64,000 bases of DNA, taken from NCBI GenBank assembly GCA_035578175.1, contig JAQMRL010000008.1, forward strand, positions 93,980,541 to 94,044,540, given 5' to 3'. Source of the DNA: Catonia carolina (taxonomy: Eukaryota; Arthropoda; Insecta; Hemiptera; Achilidae). Each line of letters starts with the position of its first letter. Position 1 is the stretch's first letter. A program made the translations under genes and the position numbers. Below are positions 12,023-22,750 of the stretch, in pieces. Under the pieces are notes generated by a model. It made no database searches. It was given only the letters and a program-made list of their open reading frames with translations, and was not told the DNA's origin.

Positions 12023-12194
12023 AGTACAGTATAGATTTACAGATTCAATAATTAATTTACAGTAATTACGTAATCTTTTTTACAGTAAAATTGCTAATAA
12101 AATTGATTAGTCAATAATACGTATTTATTAACTACTGATACACGTTCATTTACCACACGCTGTTATTAATTAAATTCAATTTAATAAATTTCCT

Positions 12195-12583
12195 GCCCAT
12201 AACAGACAGGTGGAGTGTCAAATTATTTACACTCAATCTGTTCGTTGCAGGGCTAAAATAAATAGTTCTGTTTCTTATCACATGGTCAGCCAATTAAATG
12301 ACTGAATCATTTAAGAACAGAAGAGGTAGAGGTGTAAAAGACACAAATCAGAGTTATCTCCTCTGAAAGTAATGAATTTCATTACACAGCCAGACCCTTT
12401 GGTGAATGAAGTGAAGCTGTCATTTACAGAGTGGAAAATATGTGCTTTTCAGAGGGCCCGGCATGCTGATAACCGTACTTTTCCACTCAGTAGGAAGGCA
12501 ATGGTAAACCACCTGACTCCTCGTTTTACTTAGTAAAACCTCTAGAGGTTCAAACCAGCCTTTCGGCTGTTGACCTTAACAAC
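12195..12583 (+). repeat. SINE family A, copy A5, with exact 12-bp target duplication
   Basis: Full-length copy flanked by AATAAATTTCCT at 12183-12194 and 12584-12595. It fixes the family ends: it begins GCCCATAAC and stops after TTGACC plus AAC. This is the best evidence that family A moves by retroposition. Confidence 0.9.
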
Positions 12584-12595
12584 AATAAATTTCCT

Positions 12596-13157
12596 AATTT
12601 TTTTTGAATATGTTAGGTGTACCGAACCGCGATGCAAGTTATAGTTTCTGCATCATTTATTACAACCAGTTGCTCAATTATCCGGCAATTTGTAAATAAA
12701 TATGAATAGTAACAACAGAAATATGATTATTCAGGAAGGCAAGTGAGATATTCTACATATTTTAAATTTAGTGTCAAGGATTGCCAGATAAACGCATAAT
12801 TTAATGAAACGTAAAAAAGACCTGGCGTCAATGTACCGGGTGTTTTATCTGAAATATTACGATTTACTTTATGACTTCACTTAATATTTCATTAACTTTT
12901 GGGTTTTTATTTAACCTGTCTTTTCCCAATAAGACAGCCAAATTTATTAAAACTTAACTTATAAACTACGTATAGTCTTAAAAGAGCTGCATCAAATAAA
13001 CTGGTTTAATTCTTTTCTTATCCCAGGTTCATGAAAAAAATTAAATTAAAATGCAGATTCCGATTTTTAGACTATTAGTTATTTGGGAAAGTACAGATAA
13101 TACATTACTTAAGAGTAAGTGAAAGATTTTGCTGTTACCAATTAGATAATAAACGTA
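12596..13157. other. Unassigned AT-rich spacer
   Basis: No gene or repeat seen. Confidence 0.4.
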
Positions 13158-13523
13158 AACCCATCGGGTTGGCCTAGGGGTAAAGTCATTGCTTTTATTC
13201 AGCTGTTTAACAGCTGATTTTCGGAGACGAAGGTTCCTAGTTTAAATCCTAGTAGCCTAAAGGTAGTTAATTTTTTAAGGATTTGAATATTAAACAGTGG
13301 TAACCGGTGTGCTCTGATGGTTGGGGTTCAATTAACCATACTCTCACAGGAATAGTCGGCCTGAGTTTGTACTAAACGACACCTCATTTACACGTTTTAC
13401 ATACAATCTTCATCTCATTGGGTCATGGGGTTGCTTACTGTTCTGAGTTGAACAGACTGCAACGTACACACATTAGGGATATAAAAAATAATAATAAACA
13501 CAAAAACCAAAAAAAAAAAAAAT
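13158..13523 (+). repeat. tRNA-derived SINE family C, copy C1
   Basis: The head resembles a tRNA, with A-box-like GGTTGGCCTAGGGGTAAAG and a B-box-like region TTCCTAGTTTAAATCC, then the family body (CTCATTGGGTCATGGGGTTG, GAACAGACTGCAACGTACAC) and an A-rich tail. Confidence 0.82.
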
Positions 13524-13844
13524 TGAGTTTCACCACTGGGACCACTCACACTGTTTCTCACTTGGACTAGGAAGGATGATAAACATAAAACCCCAGATAA
13601 ACAAAAGTTGAGCCTCGAGTTTCACCATTGGGAGACTGGGAAACAATTGTTACTTAACCATTCTAAAATATTTTCTCATCTGTATAAATATTTCCAGTTT
13701 GTCATCAACCCTTTATCGAACGTTATAAACATTCCTAGCACAAAAATTCTTGAATTCTGCCATTAAAGAATTAACTCAATCGCCTTGAAGAGTAGGCTAC
13801 TTGGCATGAAATAAGCTGGCCCAGGTTTAAATCAACCCTAATGT

Positions 13845-14018
13845 ACCATGAAATATTTTTATAAACATAAAATTTGAGTTTGAACCCCATTACTTGAGCC
13901 ACTGGAACTGGAGTTTTGTAGTATCTAGGACAATTTAGAATTATAATTTGTCCTACTGGAGCATGAAATATTTTTACAGATACAAAATTCGAGTTTAAAC
14001 TCCATTACTTGAGCCATT
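13845..14018. repeat. Short direct repeat pair
   Basis: An about 62-bp segment (CATGAAATATTTTTA ... ATTACTTGAGCCA) occurs at 13848-13909 and again at 13961-14018, offset about 112 bp. The palindrome GAGTTTAAACTC recurs at 14039. It is a degenerate tandem repeat of unknown origin. Confidence 0.6.
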
Positions 14019-14224
14019 GTAGTTGATACAATGAAATGGAGTTTAAACTCAAAAGACGTGATATTTTTATTGATACTTGAATGTTGAACTACAAAACTAA
14101 ACATAAACTAGCACATAGAATTGGAAAGTTTCAAAACATATTTTGAAATACTTGATGAAAAGTATAGTTTGAAAAAAATCATAAATTACAACGCTCACAA
14201 ATAAACCAATAATAACACTTTTTA

Positions 14225-14392
14225 ACGCCAGCCGCATTGGCGTAGTTGGTAACGTTGCTTGCCTTTTATCACGCGGTCTTGGGTTCGAATCCCATTCAGG
14301 CGCGGCATATTTTCATACGTTACAAAAAATCATTTCATCCTTCACCGTCTGCATTAGCAGTAATTGCAGAACAGTTGGGCGTTAAACAAAAA
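14225..14392 (+). repeat. tRNA-derived SINE family D, copy D1
   Basis: The tRNA-like head holds TGGCGTAGTTGGTAACG (A box) and GGGTTCGAATCCC (B box), followed by the family tail. It is flanked by a 14-bp target duplication AATAACACTTTTTA (14211-14224, 14393-14406). A functional tRNA is excluded by the retroposon body and duplication. Confidence 0.88.
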
Positions 14393-14406
14393 AATAACAC
14401 TTTTTA

Positions 14407-14662
14407 GATGATACACCCTGTACTAAAGAAAAATAAACAAATAAAAAAACACTAAGAAAGTAGAAGCTAATTTAGTTAATTTAAAACTAGTTAATAGAAA
14501 TATGCTTAATCTGAACAAAATGTATATTTTATCTACCTTTTGTCTCCTTTTTTTTATATACGTTACACTACGGATTGACACACACACACACACACGTACA
14601 TTAAAATAAACTGCGTAGTTTGTTTCATATCACAGGATATTAAGTATCGAGTACGCTGACCT

Positions 14663-14694
<32 letters not shown>

Positions 14695-15699
14695 GAATAA
14701 GTAGAATATAAGAGAAAGAAAGAAAATACACCTAATAAGCGTTGGGGGAAAATTGAGGATATTGTGCATGTATGTGTTTATTATTTTACAGTAGTATTAT
14801 AAAAATAAGTTTTATTATGTGCACCGATTAAGATGTGTGCCATAAATTACAGTAATGATAACATGCAAGCATGCATGCATTTTTTGCATCAAATGAAATC
14901 ATCAGAATGCATTTATTAATAAATTGTAATTTTGTTCGTATTAAATCCTGTTTTATTATTATTATTTTATTTTCTCTTTAAAGTTTCACAGTACTTAATA
15001 ATAGTTTTGAAAAATGTTTTAAATTGCGGTCATTTGCATGACTGAATACATGAAATTTATTATCATAGAAATACGTATAATGAAGTGGGTTCTGTTTATT
15101 TAAATCATAGGATTAGATTCCCGGTTAGTTCTGTAATTTTTTCATCGCTTATTTTCATTTATCAACCCTTCACCATCTTTTAAAGCGGATAAAAGTTGGA
15201 CGTACAACATTAAAACAGTTTCAAAAAACAACTTTCAAAATAAGTGACTTAAAGGTTAAATCGCAAGAGAAACGTACAAGAAAAAAAACACGTAACAAGG
15301 GATACACTAAGAAAATATATTTCCGGCTTGGAAAAATGAACCAAAATAGTAAAAAGTCAAATTATAGTAGAATTTCTAAAATAATACCCAAGGAGGTAAT
15401 TTTTAGCTTTTTTTAGTAATCCTACATCAAAAGTAAAACAAAACTCTTAATACTTAAGGTTAAGTTTCAAAAAATATAGACAATACGAATAAGGAAAACT
15501 TGATTAAATTACCGAACCGGGAATGCACATCGTAGAAATATGGAATGATGTAGGAAGTGTATTAATGAGGCTTCAAAACCCCAACCAAAGATCTGCTTAA
15601 TTGTAGTAGAATTTCTAAATCAATGTCAGATGAGGTAATTTTCGGTTGTACTTTTAATTGCATACAGCATGTATTGAAAATAAAACATTTTTGGTACAA
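14407..15699. other. Unassigned sequence with microsatellites
   Basis: CA repeat at 14578-14595 and an AAT repeat at about 14666-14693. No gene seen; open frames here are made by the simple repeats. Confidence 0.5.
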
Positions 15700-16275
15700 A
15701 TTTTAAAAATATTTTAATCTACCATTTTCCTTTGTTCGTTCCCGTCCGTCAGAAACTACAAGAGATAGTAACAAACGGTTTTCGGATTTGTCATCTACAG
15801 ATAAAATTAGTGGGCCTAAATTGGGTTGGAAGTTTCGGTTTCGACCGGAAGTCAAGAAATCAAAGTCGGAATTTGGTAACAAAAATAGTGTCATTTGATT
15901 CCTCCTAAAACAGTTGATACAGAAACCACTAATGGTTTTTGCCATAAGTCAAAAGTAAACCTTTTTAAAAATTGCCACCAGTCTTATGAAATGGATTTTT
16001 AAAATATTGTCGCTTAACATTTTCCGATGTCCGTCCGTAACATCCAGATATCAGAAACTATAAGAGATAACAACAAACGGTTTTTGGATTCGTAATCTAA
16101 ACAAAAAGTTAGTGGACCTGGATTATGTTTGATTTTCCGGTTTCGACCAGAAGTGGCTAAAAACCGGAAGTCAAGAAATCAAAATCGGAATTTCAAAGTT
16201 AAGCCTTTAGAAAAAATTGCCACCAACCATGAGACGGGTCGTCTCATGAAAGGGATTTTTTATATTTATTTTTTT
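15700..16275. repeat. Repeat family G, two tandem units (G3, G4)
   Basis: Two units of roughly 300 bp (about 15700-16010 and 16015-16275) share CAGAAACTA.AAGAGATA, ACAAACGGTTTT.GGATT, a CGACC.GAAGT block and AAAATTGCCACCA. Fragments G1/G2 near 3 kb belong to the same family. It has no coding potential of its own. Confidence 0.65.
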
Positions 16276-16342
16276 AAAATTTGCATAAACTGTTGTGATT
16301 ATTATCGATTACTAAACAGAATCAGTGGTTTTTACGTGTAAT

Positions 16343-16440
16343 AATGCCAAACTCTAATTGGGAATTGAACCCCGGATCTTCCGCTTTGCAGTAGTGTGCA
16401 GCATAATCTAACTTTATAATCACTGGGCCACGGAGACGAT
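16343..16440 (-). repeat. tRNA-like SINE family E, copy E1
   Basis: On the minus strand it reads TGGCCCAGTGATTATAA (A-box position) and GGGGTTCAATTCCC (B box). Its tail resembles that of E2 at 49.45 kb. It is not a plausible functional tRNA. Confidence 0.5.
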
Positions 16441-17617
16441 CAAAACAAAATTGTTTAATCCATCATCAGTAAATCTAACAAAAAAAAATTAAGCCCAGAC
16501 ATAGGAACAGAGACGGTAAAAGTAGGGATGTAAAAATTACCCCTCAACACTTTATTCTTAGTCGCACCCTTATACATTCCATCCCTTCTACTGCAACAAC
16601 TACAGTCAAAACATTTTCTCCTCCTCCATCTAACACAGGCCTGATTTTTGATGCCTATACAAGGCGAAGGACTGCTTTCATGAATCATATTACATAAAAA
16701 TTGTATATTTTGGAATTATTTTCAAAATTATGAAACGTTTTCTTTGTTTAGTCGTAATTTCAAAAGAAAATAAATTGTTTTTAAAGAAATACAGTACATT
16801 GAATGGTATTTTTAGTACCTTAACACTACGACTGAAAGATTCTTCCATAGAATCTTAGTTTAGTTAAATTTTCTCAATGTTTGATAATTTATACTAAAAG
16901 GGTATGAGAACCAAGTTACATATTAGCACGTGTTAATCTATGTATCGTCAATAGCACATCAAGGTAAACTGCAACGTATACAGAAAAAAATAAAGATATT
17001 AATAATAAAGTTAATGATAATTATTAACTACTGTTGTTATATATTACCTTAAATATTATTCGAAAAAGATTTACGTGATAAATTATATATTTCATTCTCG
17101 TGAGAAACAAGGAAAACCTTGTTCATAGTTATAAACTATTTTTATAATATTTCTTACATAAAAACTATTTTTTTTTCTGTAGTCAAGCATTCATAATTAT
17201 TTGTAACAGGAACTCAATGACTTTCAACAAGGCTGAAATTAACAAGATAAAATACGTCTAATTGTGTAAAACACTTAGATGAAATCTAAATCATCCAAAT
17301 CAAATTTATAAGTAAATCATTTTTTTAGTGTAATTAATTGTAAAATAAATTTATTAGTAAATTTTACAATTTTTAACAGGAGACAAAAGGTCTTTCCCAG
17401 TTAGGTTGCAGCACCCGTTTAGGGGTGAGGGCTTCAGCCTCACGAACGGAAATTAAAATTTCATACCAGACTAATATATCGCGGGTCCCTAGTTCGATTC
17501 AACAGACTCTGCTACCCCGAATCGAAATCCTGACTCCGTTCCTGGCACCCACTTGACTGATTCTGATCAATAATTTTTTTTAAGAACCTCCTGGCGCTTT
17601 TGTCGTCACCTACTGTT
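16441..17617. other. Unassigned intergenic sequence
   Basis: No gene recognised. A short Cys/Arg-rich frame at 16455-16688 (minus) has no assignable domain. A 7-bp-stem hairpin lies at about 17107-17124. Confidence 0.45.
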
Positions 17618-18013
17618 GTTTTGTTTAGGTCAACAGCCGAAAGGCTGGTTTAAACCTCTAGAGGTTTTACTAAGTAAAAACGAGGAGTAAGGTGGTTTAC
17701 CATTGCCTTCCTCACTGAGTTGAAAGAGTATGCTTATCAGCATGCCAGGCCCTCCGAAAAGCACTCACTTTCCACCCTGCAAATGACACCTTCACTTCAT
17801 TCACCACAGGGTCTGGCTGCATAGTGAAATTCATTACTCTCAGAGGAGATAACTCTGACTAGTGTCTTTTACACCTCTACCTCTTCTGTTTTTAAATAGT
17901 TCAGTCATATAAGTGGCTGACTATGTGTTAAGAAATAGAACTATTTTTTTTAGCCCTGGACCAAACAGATAAGAGTGCTATTAAAATAACACTCCACCTG
18001 CCCGTTTTGGGCA
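17618..18013 (-). repeat. SINE family A, copy A6, with 12-bp target duplication
   Basis: Antisense full-length copy flanked by TCACCTACTGTT at 17606-17617 and 18014-18025. Confidence 0.88.
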
Positions 18014-18299
18014 TCACCTACTGTTATTATTTCTAAATCCCTGATTAACGCATAAAATTAACTTTTTGTCAAAACCTGATTGTTTGAAAATTGACTGCAC
18101 CGATGCCGTCATCATTTAGCGTTCTCCAAGAAGATTAAGTGCTGCTGTTTAGTAGAAAGATTTGTTGTTCTGAATGAAATTACATATTATCGCACTGTCA
18201 AAGGAGTAGTGTATTAACTCAAAATATTTTTATTTTTTTATTTCCTAAATTACAACAATGAGTTTGTAGTAAAAATTCTTCATAATTTAGTAGCCATAA

Positions 18300-18695
18300 T
18301 TGTTATTGTTTAGGTCATCAGCCAAAAGGCTGGTTTGAACCTGTAGAGGTTTTACTAAGTAAAACGAGGAGTGAGACTGTTTACCTTTGCTTTCCTCACT
18401 GAGTGGAAAAGTATGCTTATCAGCATGCCGAGCCCTCTGAAAAGCACATATTTTCCACTCTGCAAATGACACCTTCACTTCATTCACCACAGGGTCTGGC
18501 TGTATAATAAAATTCATTACTTTCAGAGGAGATAACTCTGATTAGTGTTTTTTACACCTCTACCTCTTCTGTTCTTAAATGATTCAGTCATTTAATTGGC
18601 TGACCATGTGATAAGAAACAGAACTATTTATTTTAGCCCTGCAACGAACAGATTTAGTGTAAATAATTTGACACTCTACCTGTCTGTTATGGGCA
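18300..18695 (-). repeat. SINE family A, copy A7
   Basis: Antisense full-length copy. Flanks AGTAGCCATAAT and AGTAGTCATAAAT look like an imperfect target duplication. It keeps the family's roughly 75-codon open frame intact. Confidence 0.85.
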
Positions 18696-18719
18696 GAAGT
18701 AGTCATAAATATCATCCTA

Positions 18720-18815
18720 AATGTCATAAATACACGTCATACCATCTCATTGGGTCATGGGGTTGCTTATTGTTCTGAATTGAACAAATTGCAACGTACA
18801 CATTTTTATTAGGAA
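18720..18815 (+). repeat. tRNA-SINE family C, 3' fragment C2
   Basis: Matches only the 3' body of family C (CTCATTGGGTCATGGGGTTG and TTGCAACGTACACA). Confidence 0.7.
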
Positions 18816-19145
18816 TTTTTTAAAAAATTATTAGTAAACATTATAACTATATAAAAATGGTACTATATTAAACTAGCTTTTGCAAGCACCTGATATTTTT
18901 ACTGTTAGAAACTTCTTTATTTTTCTCAAAACTTCATATTTTGAGTTAATACAGTACTGCACTAGCAGAGTGTGATACATTAGTTTTAAAAATTGTAAAA
19001 ATTTTGGGCTGTTCGCTAATCCATTCAAATTTCTTAGTAAATTATACAATAAACTATTAAGATTTAAATTCCGAAAGTTTATCGTATAAATTAACACAGA
19101 ACTTAATTAAAAATTTTCTTCCAAATTAACATGTTTCTTTTTATA
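18816..19145. other. Unassigned AT-rich spacer
   Basis: No recognisable feature. Confidence 0.4.
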
Positions 19146-20107
19146 TAAAAAATCTGGTGTGAAACACTCACACAACTTTCTCTTGCCAATATGAATAATT
19201 AACAATAAACCTAATATTAGTAATAAAACATTAGAAATAAACAAAAAACTAACCTCAATAAACATAACCTTATTTTAATCATGAGTGAAAGACGCAAAAT
19301 GAAAATCGAACTCAGTTTGGCTTAAAAATACAGAAAATCACTCTTTCACGCTAAACTAGGCTCTGGAGAGAAAAATGTTCTAAATAAAAGTTGCAGATCT
19401 TTTAATTTTCTATAAATTTGATTATATACACTTTTATTATAAAATGCATACTAAGGCCGAAATCTTAAAAAAATCGATTTTTCTCACGTTTTCGTGAGAA
19501 AAAAACAGAAAATTGCTAATTACTGCTAATCTAAGCGTTATACAAAAAAATGTTTGAAATAAAAGTTGTAGGTTTTTAAATTCTCTACAACTTTTATTAT
19601 ATAATGTTTTTTGCTAAATTGCATATTAAAGCCGTAATCTTAAAAAAAACTTTGTTTTTACGTGAAAACAGCCTCACCAAGAATTTCAGCAAACATGACG
19701 CCTACCCTATCTTATAGAGAATAAAAAATTGAGTAAACCAGGCGATTTTTAAAAAAATCGTAGGACCAGTTTTTGAGAAAATCGCAAAAAAGTGAAAAAT
19801 TACACGAATAAACTACTAGTTCCGGTTGACCGAATTTGATGAAAATGTTCGTGTCGGGTCCGGTAGTGGTGTGTAACTTAAGTTTGTTTCAAGTTCGTAC
19901 AATGTTCCGTTCTTGAGATATTCTGTTCACACACACACACACACACACACAACGCACACACGCACGCACACACACACAGACCAATGCTAAAAACATGCTT
20001 TTGGGTTCAGGGGGTCCGAAAACGTATAGATCCGGTGAAAACACGATTTCGAAAAATCGACATGAAAACAATACTTGCCTATATATTCATATAGGCAAGA
20101 GAAAGTA
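19146..20107 (-). repeat. Repeat family B, copy B4 (full length)
   Basis: Antisense full-length copy with both inverted ends (ACTTTCTCTTGCC at about 19186 and GGCAAGAGAAAGT at about 20095), the terminal hairpin and a long CA/CG-interrupted microsatellite at 19928-19978. Confidence 0.83.
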
Positions 20108-22613
20108 ATAAAGCGAAGCACAACTTCAGCTAAACAAGCATTTAAGTAATATAAGAAGCGATGGAGATGCGGCTATGGAGACGAAAGCCACTCATCAGCT
20201 GGGTTGATTTATTACAAGGTTGAGCAAAATAAATGGAGGCAAAATATATCGAGCATATTATGAGACACACTGATTTTATTGGGAGTATAATATATTTGAT
20301 GTTAATATTCTGGTTAAAGAAGACAATGGTAGAATGACAAAACAGATCTTAGAAAAATGACAAAGTTTGACAAGTCCTTCAACTTGAAAAGAATGGGTAC
20401 TGAAAGGAACCGACGGTTACAACGGACAAGGGAAAGTTTAGAATATGGATCCAACATAATATCGGTACGCGTACCTCAGGGTTATATGCTAGGCAGAACA
20501 TAATCGATAGCAAAAAAACGGCGAACTTAAAATTTTGAATCACCGTTAATTGAAGACATTGAAACTCATAACTTTTGTAAACTGTAATAAATATACATAT
20601 ATAAATATATTTGCAAAAGTTTAAATCAGCTTGTTTGATCAGTTGATAAATTTTCATTCCGTCAGTTTACTTCGGGAAAAATTGGCAGTACTAAAAACAA
20701 AGGGTACATTTTTAGAAATGAAGTTTGAAACCGATGATTTAGAAACTAAAATTGTTAATATTATCAATACCCTTTAAAAAAAAAATCAAAATTATTAAGG
20801 GGAAAACAATGCTTAGATGGTGCGTTGTATTTATTACAAAGGATGTACGGGCGACGGAACAATATTAAATATTGTATAATCTGAGCCCAGTACATAAAGA
20901 AACAAGTTGGGATAGTCTTAATAACATATGGTTGGTCAAAATAAACAAACCCCCTAACGAAGATAGCTAGCCACTTTGAATAGTTCTTTGTATGCACTTG
21001 GAAGGGATAGGAAAGCGGTGAGAGACGACAAGCTTATATCCAAGGTGGAGAGTTCAAGTACTTAATTTTTCTTTTTTTGTAAATGTTTCTTGTATCAGCC
21101 TGGTTAACCTTGTAAAGCAAAGCGACCTTCAAATATACACTGCTTTATAGTCTCTCTCTCTTTTCTTTAAATATGTCTGTCCTTTTTCTTCTTACGTATA
21201 ACTACTATCCCTCACCTGACATCAGTTCTTAGAATATCAGCCACCTTCTTTTTATCTACCCTCATTATATTCGTTGGCAAATTTATCTGCCAAATATATT
21301 CTGGCAAACACATTCATGTTCATTTTTTTCTTATCTTATTCTATCCCTAAACAATTTACACATTCTTGTAAATGTTGATATCCTAACCCTACTTAAGAAA
21401 TACATCATTACATTTAAATTTCATCGAGATGTTAAATTTCCTTTCAACGTCACAAAAATATCAATGTTTACATTAAATTAAAAAAAATGTATAATGAAAT
21501 ACTACAATAAAAAATCAAGATTTATGAATTACAATCGATTGTTATCATGGATGTTCATGATTGTTATAAAATAAAAAAAACTAATTCACAGATATTAAAA
21601 TAGTCAATGCAATAAAGACAATTACTGTAAAAAAGATGGATGAATTAGAAAAAAGAGATAGATGCTGGAACAGGCCATTGAGCCTAATCCTTGACAGATG
21701 ATGATGATGACAATTCCTGAACAGTACAGTTTACAAAGTAGAGAACTTAACCACAAAAACTATCATAACACTATGATTAAAATTTTATGGAACGGATGAC
21801 AAAACATATTTTAAGAAGTTAATTTATTGATAGCAAAGACAAAACTATCACATCTTTCAGGAAAAGGAATAAATTTTCAAGCAATTTTTTTTAGTATTAC
21901 CTGTTATTTAACTTTTTCTAAATGTCATAATAAAATAATTAACGTGGAGTTTTTGCACCAAAAGATTTGAACATTATAAGTTTTTTCACCCTCATTAACT
22001 GGTTCGAAGAAATCGGAAAACATAATGGACCAAACCAAGTTGTACTGAAAACTGATAACTGGACTTCAAGTGCTACCACGAAGAACCAAAGGAGAACACC
22101 AGATGGATTGAAGAAAAGAGAAACACAAATAGTGTAAGAATACTGAAAATTTGGGCTGCAAAATGAGCTTACAGAAATATCTAATATTACTTAAAATATT
22201 CTAAAATGGTCCAATACATAAAAATAATAATTTTTATTGGATAAACAAAAGAAAATTTAATTAACAGCTTGATTTGTAGATATATACAAATTCAAACACT
22301 CAAAATGTAATAATACATTGTCTTTGGTTCAAAAGAAACAAATTTGTAAACTAATTACCTTAGTGAAACATCACTTGGTGTCTAAATTTATAGTGAATCT
22401 AAATCTAACAATGAAAAGACAGCCATTAAATCTGTTGGCTGGTAATATATTTTACGTCTTTGTTTTAAAATACTTTAGTGTCAGTTAATTTATGAACCAA
22501 AACATTTTAACTACACTTATCTGATTAGCAAATCTAATTAGATAATGTACAAATATTATAGTCAACAATTTTCAGTTAAACTAATAAAATAATTTTTTTT
22601 TTTTTGCTTACAG
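20108..22613. other. Region upstream of TP53INP, mostly unassigned
   Basis: There is a possible reverse-transcriptase remnant near 20467-20497 (codons reading RVPQGYMLG on +) and a possible LINE 3' remnant at about 22080-22130 (TRWIEEKR-like). Both are too short to assign. A GAT repeat lies at about 21701. The 5' UTR exon of TP53INP could be here, but no splice donor could be singled out. Confidence 0.35.
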
Positions 22614-22614
22614 A

Positions 22615-22750
22615 ATGTTCACAAATTTGGCAAGCTATTTTCTTGGAGTAACAACGACCAATGATGCCGCAGCTGCTACCAAGCCTGAAACGGAAACAAG
22701 ACTGCAAGAAGTTATAGAAGATGACGATTGGCTATTAATAGAAAAAACTG
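22615..22750 (+). CDS. TP53INP: TP53INP coding exon 1
   Basis: Encodes residues 1-45 plus the first base of codon 46. It begins MFTNLASYFLG and ends with the acidic patch and LC3-interacting core W39-L-L-I42. A T-rich tract and AG at 22612-22613 precede the exon, leaving a single untranslated A before ATG. The donor is GT at 22751. A 9-bp-stem hairpin (22800-22821) lies 50 bp into the intron. Confidence 0.92.

Noticed and set aside
14225..14306. Functional tRNA gene
   Set aside because: Both pol III boxes are present, but the body, tail, target duplication and four other copies show it is SINE family D.
20440..20530. Reverse transcriptase motif RVPQGYMLG
   Set aside because: Nine codons without supporting motifs on either side; noted in the region entry only.
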